Shown here piece by piece: positions 23,875 through 34,016 of a stretch of 64,000 nucleotides of DNA. The translations under genes and the position numbers were made by a program. Source of the DNA: Papaver somniferum. Taxonomy: Eukaryota; Streptophyta; Magnoliopsida; Ranunculales; Papaveraceae. Numbering within the stretch: position 1 is the stretch's first letter; each line of letters starts with the position of its first letter. The notes below the pieces were generated by a model. It was not told where the DNA came from. It saw only the letters and a program-made list of their open reading frames with translations, and made no database searches. The DNA lies in NCBI RefSeq assembly GCF_003573695.1, contig NC_039362.1:4252929-4316928 (forward strand). Direction: 5' to 3'.

Positions 23875-24154
23875 TTGGGACCGGTTATACCATGACTCCT
23901 AACATAAGTTAAGATTAGTTGTACCAGGTCTCCAAGTATAAGTAGGGATAGGTTCTACCATGACTCCCAACAATAGATAGGATTGGTTCTACCAAGTATC
24001 CCAATATAGGTAAGGATCGGTTCTACCATGACTCCCAATAATATCTAGGATTGCAACTACCAAGACTCTCAACATAAGTCAAAATCGGTTCTAACGCATA
24101 TCCCAAACCAGGTAAAGATCGGTTCTACCATAGCTCTCAACATAATTCAAGATC
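23875..24154 (+). repeat. Minisatellite, 34-bp unit, 8 copies
   Basis: The core GGATCGGTTCTACCATGACT followed by CCCAACATAAGTAA recurs with anchors at 23883, 23917, 23951, 23985, 24019, 24053, 24087 and 24121, exactly 34 bp apart despite substitutions. Confidence 0.9.
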
Positions 24155-24399
24155 GTCTTTGTCAAAGTTATTACTTAGGTTCAAATTGGTAATCCAAATT
24201 CACGTACCATGCAATCATCACGCAATATATATCAATTGCACGCACTATGCAATCATTGCGCAAAGCATGGCAACCATGCCCAAAATTTCAAAACGCGCAA
24301 CTCTTGCGTTTCATGGAAATCATGCCAAAACCGAGCCGCACAATCATTGCGCTTCACGGCAACCATGCCAAATCCGAGACGCATAATCATTGCAACACG

Positions 24400-24910
24400 A
24401 GCCATTGACACATGCCAAGCGACGCTTGCAGCCTATCATGCCAAGCCGTGCAAACCAAGGCCCAAGCCGCCACATATGCCAAGCAACGCTTGTAGCCTAA
24501 AATGCCAAGCCGTGCAAACCAAGGCCAAAGCCGCCACACGCGCCATTAGCACATGTCAAGCAACGGTTCCAACCTAGAATGCCAAGCCGTGCAAACCAAA
24601 GCCAAAGCCGTCACACGCGCCATTGGCACATGCCAAGCAACACTTGAAACCTAGCATGCCAAGCCGTGCAAACCAAGGCCAAAGCCTCCACACGCGCCAC
24701 TGGCACATGCCAAGCAACGCTTGCAACCTAGCATGACAAGCCGTGCAAACCAAGGCCCAAGCTGCCACACATGCCATTGGCACATGCCAAGAGACGCTTG
24801 CAACCTAGCATGTCAAGCCGTGCAAACCAAGGCCAAAGCCGCCACACGCGCCATTGGCACATGCCAAGCAATGCTTGCAAACTAGCATGTCAATCCGTGC
24901 AAACCCAGGG
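24400..24910 (+). repeat. Minisatellite, 77-bp unit, about 6.5 copies
   Basis: The anchor CCAAGCCGTGCAAACCAAGG occurs at about 24505, 24582, 24659, 24735, 24812 and 24889, steps of 77 bp, with a shorter first step from 24441. Each unit contains CCATTGGCACATGCCAAGCA and CGCTTGCAACCTAGCATG. GC content is well above the surroundings. Confidence 0.9.
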
Positions 24911-24914
24911 CCAA

Positions 24915-25460
24915 GGTATGTCACACATGCCATTGGCACATGTCGTGCAACACTTGCAACATCACCACTTGCACCCGACGTGAAACCTAAGGCCAAGGCA
25001 TACCACACATGCCATTGGCACATGCCGTGCAACACTTGCACTATTGGCATTGCCACTTGCACCCGACGTGCAACCTAAGGCCAAGGCATGCCACACATGC
25101 CATTGGAACATGTCGTGCAACACTTGCACTATTGGCATTACCACTTGCACACGACGTGCAACCTAAGGCCAAGGCATACCACACATTCCATTGGCACATG
25201 TCGTGCAACACTTGCACTATTAGAATTGCCACTTGCACTCGACGTGCAACCTAAGGCCAAGGCATGCCACACATGCCATTGACACATGTCGTGCAACACT
25301 TGCGCTATTGGCATTACCACTTGCACCCGACGTGCAACATAAGACCAAGGCATACCACACATGCCATTGGCACATGCCATGCAACACTTGCACTATTGGC
25401 ATTGCCACTTGCACTCGACGTGCAACCTAATGCCAAGGAACGCCACACATGCCATTGGAA
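24915..25460 (+). repeat. Minisatellite, 88-bp unit, 6 copies
   Basis: The anchor GACGTGCAACCTAAGGCCAA occurs at 24977, 25065, 25153, 25241, 25329 and 25417, exactly 88 bp apart. The unit shares CACATGCCATTGGCACATG and GCAACACTTGCA with the adjacent 77-bp array, so the two probably derive from one ancestor. Because 88 is not a multiple of 3, several frames stay open on both strands; these are not genes. Confidence 0.92.
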
Positions 25461-25579
25461 CATACTGTGCAACCCTCGCACTTTGGCGTTCCGGCCGGCA
25501 AGTCTCTCAAAGCTCAACTTATCAAACACCAGCGACATGCTACATGTTTTCCACGAAAACACTCGAGACATCAAAAAGT

Positions 25580-26160
25580 ATGTCACAAACTGGGGGATGC
25601 TCATTAGGGTTTTGGTTTGGCGGTCTACATCGTGCAACACACACAAATGCCCGTTTCAAGATAGTGTCATAAGAATAAAACGGTTAGTAAATGCAGGGAG
25701 TAATGGTGAAACGCTCTTACATTATGGAACATCAATTCCATCAATACCAGGCGTTACCACATCTTCCCATTTAACTCATCTGTTTCTTTCCTTACGATGC
25801 TATAATACGTTTCACTTGGAATTGTATAAATAAGTTTTACCTATTTCCACCGAAACACAAGTTTTTGGTCAGGGAGAAATACAACACTCAGAAAGGAAAC
25901 TTTGCTATCTTTCTCAAAGCTTTTACCTTCTGATACAAGTCAAGTACTACTCTTCCAGAACTGTTATGGTCTCAACACTCTCTTCGCTTCCCTCCCTAAA
26001 CCAGCCCTTCTCCTCCTCTTTGTGACCGAACCAAATCCAGAACGTCCATTTCTTGGTTTAGGACAGATTTCTACAGATTGATCTCTCGAATCTAAAGTAC
26101 TCCCGTGCAGTACATTTGTTTAGGGTTTAGATCTATTTCTCTTCACCTACGAAATTACCA
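25580..26160 (+). repeat. Dispersed repeat copy 2 (pair with 22700-23340)
   Basis: Homologous to 22700-23340, including GGTTTTGGTTTGGCGGT, CTCTTTGTGACCGAACCAA and ACAGATTGATCTCTCGAATC. Divergence is substantial. Likely the distal part of an LTR whose proximal part is the 34/77/88-bp minisatellite block. Confidence 0.65.
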
Positions 26161-26637
26161 AAATCAGCAGAAACGATTTTCACCCATAAACACCTATATT
26201 TCATCAATAATTGACAATATAGGCTTGAATTTTGTAATTGTCAAAAGTCTATTCATTCTTTTATCAATACATGCATATCAACATACGAAAGACTTTCCTT
26301 TTGACAACGTATGGGACAATAATAGTTCACGGAAGCAAACACACATATCCCATAACACAATTGCAATATATAAAACCATAAAGATTAATACTGCAAGAAT
26401 CATCTTCCAAACAAATTTAGTTTTAAACCAATAAATCTAAAAACATGAAGATGAAAACGTTGGACATAGATATGTGTAAACACAATGATGGTTATTCCAA
26501 ACTCTAGTTATTCTTCTAAGAAAAACAAGAAAAATAGAAGATTTACTAGACGTTAAGACCTTTGAAGTATTATTTATCATCCCCGAACTCCTTGTCGTCA
26601 ACATCCATTGGGACATAAGTTTCATTAAGATATGAGT

Positions 26638-26928
26638 TTATATCAATAAACTTTCTTGGCTGATGATGTCGAACCAGGGCCTTCTGAATCTCATGAGTCT
26701 CATAAAAGCCTTTATTTGTTGAATCTCCTTTCGCATCTCCTTCAACACTTCAAGAACATCAGAAAACTTCTGAGTGTTTGAAGGAACGGCTCTTGGATTC
26801 CTCACATTCCTTCTTTTTCTTTTCAATGTCGGAGCTAACATAGATTTCTCTTTTTCCTTCATGATTGATGGCTTGACAATCAAATTAAAATCATTTCCAT
26901 CATAAGACATGGCACTTGGAGCATCCAT
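26638..26928 (-). CDS. Unassigned ORF downstream of the Copia gag remnant
   Basis: 96 codons beginning MDAPSAMSYDGNDFNLIVKP. It contains a basic stretch LKRKRRNVRNPRAVPS (about residues 35-50, NLS-like) and an amphipathic segment FSDVLEVLKEMRKEIQQIKAF that could form a coiled coil. It is on the same strand as, and 300 bp past, the gag remnant, so it may be a second ORF of the same decayed Copia-like element. I do not recognise the family. Confidence 0.35.
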   Translation of the reverse strand: MDAPSAMSYDGNDFNLIVKPSIMKEKEKSMLAPTLKRKRRNVRNPRAVPSNTQKFSDVLEVLKEMRKEIQQIKAFMRLMRFRRPWFDIISQESLLI

Positions 26929-27228
26929 AGGTGTATGTATTTGTGGGAGGAAATCACAATCTCAACAAGTATTCTTGGGACAAAAAGGAGTTTCAATGAA
27001 GGAAAAAGAATGTAGGTTTTCGAAACCTTTAAACAGGTTCGTACACGTCCAACTCTCAACCATATAAAGAGTAGAATTAACGATTATAACCCTCTCTTTT
27101 TGTTGATGGACAGGAAAGAACAAAAAACTAAGAAAAGAAGAAAAAAAAAATTCTTAAAGCCTGAGAGATACGAAATAATTGTCTCTTTTGATCAGGCACG
27201 TGAGACCAGATTTCCAAAAACAACACAA

Positions 27229-28010
27229 TTAAGTTGTGTTGCGGTGAACAACAATTTGTCCACCATTTTCCTCTTGAGAGGAATCTACAGACCTCTGTCT
27301 ATCAAAACGACTTGACCGTACTTTCTTCTCTAATGGTCTTGGTCTATCCTTGGAAACTAACTTATTAGACGAAGACAAAATCTTACATACCTCAGTAGTT
27401 TTCTGAGCGAGTTTAAACTTGTGTGTTAATCGATTTTCTCTTCCTTGAATTTTTTTAACGTGCGTCAATTGGTGTTTATACTTGCAACACTTTGATAGTT
27501 CATGACCCTTTTGAAAACAAAATGAGCACGTCAATCTTGGATAATATTCAGGCATCTGAGATGTGCATGCAGATAGACACGTAGTGGAACATGAAACATT
27601 ACAAACAGAGTTTCCAAAGAATGGGTCAATTTTTTCTTCCAGATTAGTTGGACTTTCTTCTGAAAGAATATAAAGATTGATGTATGTATTGATACAATTA
27701 TCAAAATCAATATTATCACCAAGAAGTGCAAAACTTGATTTCTCGTCTTCATTAGACTCATAGTTGTCAGACATTTGCAGCAAGACCTTTGTTCACACTG
27801 TATTTTGCGATTTTGGCACTCGTTTGTAAAATGACCAAACCCCTTACACTTAAAGCACCGAGGAATATCCTCGTCATCAGTTTTATTTGTTTCCGTGCTT
27901 TTAGGAGGAATACGATTATGAGGTTTAACTGATGCTTTAGGCTTATCTCTGGAGAACCATTTACTTCTCTTCAATAGAAGATCACTAAACTGTCATGTGA
28001 TCATCGAGAC
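27229..28010 (-). pseudogene. gag: Copia-type gag remnant with two zinc knuckles, frameshifted
   Basis: The minus-strand reading runs through KRSKWFSRDKPKASVKP, then the CCHC knuckle CFKCKGFGHFTNEC (CX2CX4HX4C). It then changes frame near 27780 into NYESNEDEKSSFALLGD and a second cysteine/histidine cluster CSFCFQKGHELSKC (also CX2CX4HX4C), ending about 27229. This layout is typical of the C-terminal half of gag in long-LTR Copia elements: nucleocapsid knuckle, acidic linker, second knuckle. The upstream part (..DLLLKRSKWF..) breaks off near 28027 where the Athila LTR begins, and no pol follows, so the element is both decayed and interrupted. Confidence 0.75.
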
Positions 28011-28027
28011 TGGCTTGTCAAGATCTT

Positions 28028-29542
28028 TGACGTAATCCCAAAGTTGTTGTAGTAAAAAGTTCGTTCAAGACTTGTGAAAGCAATAGATTTTAGACTTATA
28101 AAACTTAAAAACAAAGAAAACTTAATTCAAAATTGATTTCAAGATATTAAAAATAACCAAGACACTGATTCCACTATTACACATGAATGAATATGGTAAA
28201 TAACCCAAAACTCTAATTATCTTTTAAGTCCCTTATTTCTTAACTCACAAATAATCAGGCATATTCTCAAATATCAATTGTATTCCCTAAGCATAGATTA
28301 TCAATTGACTAAACAAAGTATAACCTATCAGATTGAATCACAACTAATTAAAAAAATTATGCAAACAATTTAAAACTCTACAAAAGAAGTGAATTATAAA
28401 TTATAAATTAGAGAAAATAGAATAGTTACCAATTATTCATGCGTAAATAGCTTCCTCATTGCCTTGGTTATGGGAGAATTAGCCTCTCATCATGTTGGAA
28501 ACACGCTCAAAAATCATTATTATTGCTCAAAGGGTGTTTATAAAGATGAAATGGAGAAAATGATGAAAATCGGGTGTTTGCAACGTTTATAATTGTTGCA
28601 AAACACTGTTACAGGGTACGATAAAGAAGAACTGTTGTTGTTGTATCTCTGCGACCCTCATATGATATCGTTGTCACTGTAGCATATAAGACTGCTCTGT
28701 GTGCGTCTTATGTTCTTCGTGTTCTTGGTGCAGCAGCAGCAGAAAAGTATTTTGTAACTTGATTTTTACACCTCTGTGATGCTCTAAACTCTCCCAAACT
28801 CTCCGTCCCTCTTCTCTGCTATCCCAGACTCCAATTTATACTCAAAGGTACTAGAATATCACTTCATTACTCCGGAAAATCTTTCCAAAGCTCGGAAGTA
28901 AAGAAAAATAAACTCGGGATATATTCTTTCCTTTCTTGCCTTCTTTCGCTGTCAATCAGTGTCTACACGCTCCAAACATGCTCCCGGATCATCAAGGAAT
29001 GGGTCAAGACTTTGAAAACGCATGCAATCTTTCCATATCAGCATCAACACAATCCCGAGTATCTTCCTCCTCTGTTTGCTTCCACACGAGAGTGCAGCCA
29101 AATTTAGACGAATCCAACTGGCATACCAGTCTTGTTTAATCGGAACATGATATCTCCAACCAATTTACACGCCTTAATCTCCCTAAAACTCGCCACAAAT
29201 CCCACTAGAAGATATGTTATTGTCTGGAAAGCTTTCCCGCCAAAATAAAAAATTGAATTGAAGAAGATGGGTGTTGTGGACAAAAATGGGTGTTGTGGAC
29301 AAAAATGGATGTTGTGGATAAAAATGGGCTACATATAGTCGTGGGCGACACTTAGCAAAAATGGGGGTCCATATACCAAATGTCCTCCGGGGTGCTCCGA
29401 GCAACTTTTCGAGCCGAATTTTCCAAAAATATTTATTTCCAAAAAATACCTACAAACACACAAAACACCGTAATAAGTACGAAATCGAGTACTAACAACA
29501 CAGCACATTGAGGACAAATTAGACACACAAATGTGTCCATTA
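28028..29542 (-). repeat. 3' LTR of the truncated Athila element
   Basis: 1515 bp. On the minus strand it starts TAATGGACACATTTGTGTG (TG mutated to TA) after a polypurine tract and ends GGGATTACGTCA. It is related over its length to the LTRs at 6678 and 12136 (shared GGCTCGAAAAGTTG and GGAGGACATTTG). A TATAAAT box is near 28835. Confidence 0.8.
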
Positions 29543-30173
29543 AATACCCCCAAACTTATTATCTGCTAGTCCTCGAGCAAATCTAATCTAGAAAATAAAA
29601 TGACTACACTTAGCACGTGCAACAAGACGTTAAACCGCTAGGTGGCCCTAGTGGCGGAGTGTTGTCTCCGGAGGGTTTACCAGAGGTGTACTCACAAAAC
29701 CTTTACTCCAGACTCTAGCTATCTACGCAGAACCTTGGAAGGCACTAAAGAATCTCCTTGGTTTGCATACTCTCATTGACTACAGAAGAAAGTACCCTGA
29801 TGCGAAATTCCAATTGATGTACACGAGTTTGCACTCAGCATACTAAAATTCAAATATAAGTGACAGAGCTCTACTCAGATAGTTTCTGTACATCATAACC
29901 AGAGTCAACCAATCACATGGAAAGATTAAGAAGATGGATAAAGAGATGGTTTAAAGTGAATGGTGTTTCCCATATCTGTCTGAAGGCCTCTGCCAAGGTG
30001 TACCTATCCTAATGGACTGAGATACCAGTTTGACTAATATCAACACATATGGCATATACAAGGGGACCAATGGTCGATATACCTAACTCTAGGTCAACAC
30101 AACTGGCATATACAAGGGCACCAGTGGTCGACTTTATTGAATTTATTCCGGTTGGTCTGATGGTCTGATCTCA

Positions 30174-30835
30174 ATATTATTATTATTATTATTATTATTT
30201 ATTTATTTTATTTTTTTTATTATTTTATTTTTTTATAAAAGGGAGCCACTAAGGCATTTATTAATCAAAATCAATATTACAAGAGATGGTGGGTAGCCTA
30301 GCAACAAGTTGGGCACCAACACCTTTCTGAATAACAATTCCTAGCCTATGAAAAAGAGAATTGCCTATCTTAAAGTTGGCATCATGTCCTACCATGCAAT
30401 TCCTTAATCTCTTCAGGAAAGTTAATAAATCCGTAGTAAGCTCTCTAAAAGTGGAGAAAGCCAAAACACCGAATCCATATCCGAGAGAAGTGCAAGCATC
30501 TAAGTATTTAGTGTTCTTGCGAGTAATTGCTGCAGAAATGGCGTGACCTGGTACGAAGTGGCGTGACTTAGCACTGGTAAACGGAGAGACCCCAGTGACA
30601 TCGAAACAAACATCCTTGCCATCTATCCAATTATAAACCATGATGTCCGCTGTCCGAAAATCCTTATTATTGATGACGCCCAAAGAAACCTCTTTTCTAG
30701 CCACAACCCCAGCTCTGTAACACATGTCTGCCAGAATATCTTTTACTAAATCATGTCTTAATTTAAGCACGACCTCGCTAGCACAATGGATAGCGTGGTC
30801 TCCAAAGATATCCATGAGTTTGCCACAACAGGTAC

Positions 30836-30887
<52 letters not shown>

Positions 30888-30888
30888 T
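30174..30888 (-). mobile_element. LINE 3' fragment with R2-like endonuclease domain, inside (ATT)n
   Basis: Minus-strand ORF 30899..30261. After a run of Asn codons (the microsatellite) it reads CTCCGKLMDIFGDHAIHC, a CX2C..HX4C-type knuckle, then KLRHDLVKDILADMCYRAGV, RKEVSLGVINNKDFRTADIM and DGKDVCFDVTGVSPF, ending QKGVGAQLVARLPT plus about 11 more codons. Knuckle, then RHD, then (R)xAD..D(V)T matches the restriction-like endonuclease found at the C-terminus of R2/R4-type LINEs. The RT is absent (5' truncation). Both ends are in (ATT)n runs (30174-30199 and 30838-30888), and Athila sequence continues on either side. The frame is open for about 190 codons, so the insertion is fairly recent. 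The family assignment is inference from motif order. Confidence 0.7.
30838..30888 (+). repeat. (TTA)n microsatellite, right side of LINE insertion
   Basis: About 17 uninterrupted trinucleotide units between the truncated LINE and Athila sequence. The matching left-hand (ATT)n is at 30174-30199, followed by a longer, impure A/T tail. Confidence 0.95.
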
Positions 30889-31452
30889 TGGTATCTCAAT
30901 CACTCTATTTCACTCTAGCAAAGGTAACAACTTGAATGGTGTGCCCCACCAAATCACTTACATAAAAATAAAAATAAAAGAATTAGGATTCACCGAGATA
31001 TGGCGAAACTACCATGTTTTTTTTTTTAAATTCTAACACCTGAGCTCTGTGTTTTTATGAATAAACTCTTTAGATGTTTCCATATAATCAGATTGGTTCC
31101 TCAACTCCTACAACCAAGATATTCCCATCTACTTAGATTGGTTAGTGCTAACCTTAATAAGCATAAATTTCTAGGCTCTGGAGTTTATTTATTGCAACTA
31201 AAAGCTAACAAAAAGTTTCTTCCCCACCCCCAAACTTAAATCTAACATTGTCCTCAATGTTTCTAATGAAAGAGCAATACCAAAAAGTAAAGTAACATGA
31301 GTAATTAGTAAAGAGAGAAGTCGGAAAGATAGTACCTAGGTGAAGAGAGAAATCAAAAACTAATATACAACATACAATCGCCTCGATGGTCAATCAAGGG
31401 TAAACAGGGTCCTCCAGAGGGATCTTCTCAATATCACCTATAGGAAAGGGCT

Positions 31453-31851
31453 CTAAAAAGGGTTCAATATCTGACCGCTAACCTTCGAAGAACTACTACT
31501 ATCCGGTGTCTCGATCTCAACATCTCCATGAGGAAAGACAGCGCGAACAATAAAAGGACCCGTCCACCGAGAACGTAACTTCCCAGGGAAAAGATGCAAG
31601 CGGGTATCATACAGAAGAACTTTTTGACCTGGAGAAAATGACTTTCTTAAGATATTTATATCACGCACAAGTTTCATTTTGTTCTTATATTCCTTAGCAC
31701 TATCATATGCATCTCTATGAATCTCTTCCAACTCATTGAGCTGGAGTTTCCTATGGGCTCCTGCCTTGTCGAGTGAAAAATTTAGTTGCTTAACAACCCA
31801 ATAATCTTTATGTTCTAACTCAACAGGTAAGTGACATGCCTTGCCATACAC
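31453..31851 (-). pseudogene. pol: Athila integrase C-terminal part (after frameshift)
   Basis: It reads [20 protein letters not shown] .. LRKSFSPGQKVLLYDTRLHL then FPGKLRSRWTGPFIVRAVFP, the GPY/F-type C-terminal domain of Ty3/gypsy integrase, which binds DNA. It is one frame off the integrase core upstream because a single base is missing near 31840 (expected [12 protein letters not shown]; the core frame reads [11 protein letters not shown]). There is no chromodomain, as expected for Athila. Confidence 0.85.
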
Positions 31852-32843
31852 AAGTCGTAAGGTGACATTCCAATGAGGGTCTTAAACACAGTACGGTAAG
31901 CCCATAAGGCATCAGTAAGCCTAGACGACCAGTCTTTCCGATTAGGATTAACTGTTTTCTCTAATATACGTTTTATCTCCATATTGGAAACCTCAACCTG
32001 ACCACTAGTTTGTGGATGATACGGGGTAGCTACCTTTTGTGTAATACCATATTTCTTCATTAGAAGCCTAAAAGGTCCATTACAAAAGTGTGATCCTCTA
32101 TCACTAATTATAGCTCGCGGTGTACCAAAACGTGTAAGTATATTATCTTTCAAGAACTTAATCACAACCCTATGGTTATTGGTTTTACACACAATCGCCT
32201 CAATCCACTTAGAGACATAGTCTACAGCGACAAGGATGTATAAGTTACCAAAAGAATTAGGAAACGGACCCATAAAGTCAATACCCCACATATCAAAGGC
32301 CTCAACAACTAAAATAGGGTTCAAGGGCATCATGTTCCGACGGGAAATGGTTCCTAATTTCTGGAAATGTTCACAAGTAACGCAATAGCTGTGGGAGTCT
32401 TTAAACAACAAAGGCCAATAGAATCCACACTTCAATATCCTAGCAGCAGTTTTCTTAGCACTAAAGTGACCCCCACAAGCATGATCATGACAAAAGGAAA
32501 TAATACTGGACTGGTTACTCTCAGGTATACATCTCCTAATAATATGGTCTGGACAATACTTAAATAAATAAGGATCATCCCAAAAGAAGTGCTTGACCTC
32601 AGCTAAAAACCTAGAACGATCTTGTTTACCCCAATGTTGGGACATTCGACCAGTAACAAGATAGTTCACTATATTCGCATACCAAGGTAATTGGGTAACA
32701 AAGAAAAATTGTTCATCAGGAAAGCTATCCCTTATAGGAAGGGAATCATCAAGAGAACTAACAACTAGCCTAGACAAGTGGTCTGCTACTACATTTTCGA
32801 CACCCTTTTTGTCTCTAATGTCTATAGAAAACTCTTGCAACAA
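31815..32843 (-). pseudogene. pol: Athila integrase core
   Basis: It begins with the end of RNase H ([26 protein letters not shown]). An HHCC zinc-binding region follows ([20 protein letters not shown] .. YCVTC). Next comes the DDE core: first Asp in [13 protein letters not shown], second in [12 protein letters not shown], and Glu in [12 protein letters not shown]. Integrase inserts the cDNA into host DNA. The catalytic triad is intact, but in-frame stops separate it from RT/RNase H and a frameshift from its C-terminus, so it cannot be made as part of a polyprotein. Confidence 0.88.
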
Positions 32844-32846
32844 AAG

Positions 32847-33383
32847 GATCTACCTAATTAATCTAGGTTTTGTATCCTTCTTAGACAAAAGATATTTCAA
32901 AGCAGCATGATCAATATATATGATGATCTTAGAACCTAAGAGATAGGGTCTAAACTTTTCTAAGGCAAACACAATGGCTAACAGTTCCTTCTCGGTAGTG
33001 GTATAGTTCAACTGGGCATCATTCGGAGTTTTGCTAGCATTGTAAATCACATGAAGTAATTTGTTTTCTCACTGACCTAGCACAACACCAATAGCATAAT
33101 CTGAAGCATCACACATGATCTCAAAGGTTAGGGTCCAGTTGGGTGCCTGGACTATGGGGACGGTAGTGAGTAAATTCGTAAGCTTCTCAAAAGCCTCTAA
33201 ACAAACATCATCAAAGAAAAACTTAACATCTTTTGAAAGCAAATTGCAAAAAGGTCTAGAAATTAGGCTAAAATCCTTAATGAATCGACGATAAAAACCT
33301 GCATGCCCTAAGAATGACCTAATATCTCTTACGGTTTTTGGAACTTGTAAAGTCTTAATAAGGTCAACTTTGGATTTATCTAC
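32847..33383 (-). pseudogene. pol: Athila RT thumb/connection and RNase H
   Basis: Same frame as the RT, after a stop at 33381-33383: VDKSKVDLIKTLQVPKTVRD, IRSFLGHAGFYRRFIKDFSL, then the RNase H motifs FEIMCDASDYAIGVVLG (first Asp), [20 protein letters not shown] (Glu) and [14 protein letters not shown] (Asp). Two further stops (about 33070 and 32847) interrupt it. RNase H removes the RNA strand during reverse transcription. Confidence 0.85.
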
Positions 33384-34001
33384 CTATATACCCTTAGAAG
33401 ATACGATATGCCCTAAAACAATTCCTGAACGAACCATGAAGTGACATTTCTCCCAATTAAGCACTAAATTATTTTCCTTACACCTAGTCAACACTAGTGA
33501 CAAATGATGCAAGCACTCATCGAAAGAAGAACTAAACACTGAAAAATCATCCATAAAGACCTCTAAGAACCGTTCTACCATGTCAGAAAATATGCTCATC
33601 ATGCAACGCTGAAAAGTCGCAGGGGCATTACAAAGCCCGAAAGGCATGCGTCTATACGCAAAGGTACCAAAGGGACAGGTAAATGTGGTTTTATCCTGGT
33701 CTTCTAGGGAGATAACGATCTGATTATATCCAGAGTAGCCATCTAAAAAGTAGTAATGACTATATCCAGCTAATCTCTCTAGCATCTGGTCGATGAAGGG
33801 AAGGGGAAAGTGGTCCTTCCTAGTGACCTTGTTCAATTTCCTATAGTCAATACAAACACGCCAACCCTTGGTCACTCGGGTCGGTATTAACTCATTGTTA
33901 TCATTCTGGACTACAGTAATACCGGATTTCTTGGGAACAACCTGAACGGGGATGACCCACTTACTATCTGAAATGGGGTATATAATGCCTGCATCTAACA
34001 A
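33384..34001 (-). pseudogene. pol: Athila reverse transcriptase core
   Basis: Motifs in order: WRVCIDYRKLNKVTRKDHFP, FLDGYSGYNQI (first catalytic Asp), FAYRRMPFGLCNAPATFQRC and FMDDFSVF (the YVDD-type box), then NWEKCHFMVRSGIVLGH. The core is intact between a stop at about 34008 on one side and 33381 on the other. It copies element RNA into cDNA in the cytoplasmic particle. The domain order PR-RT-RNaseH-INT places it in Ty3/gypsy. Confidence 0.9.
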
Positions 34002-34016
34002 CTTAAGGACCTCGGT

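Noticed and set aside
23875..25460. CRISPR-like array
   Set aside because: The repeats are contiguous with no unique spacers, unit lengths vary, and the genome is a plant.
24159..25833. Many overlapping ORFs of 60-189 codons on both strands
   Set aside because: They arise because the 77- and 88-bp tandem units lack stops in several frames. Repeated H/C-rich peptides appear in every frame, with no conserved protein.
30724..30918. Leu-rich plus-strand ORF ending in a run of leucines
   Set aside because: Antisense translation of the (TTA)n microsatellite and the LINE fragment.
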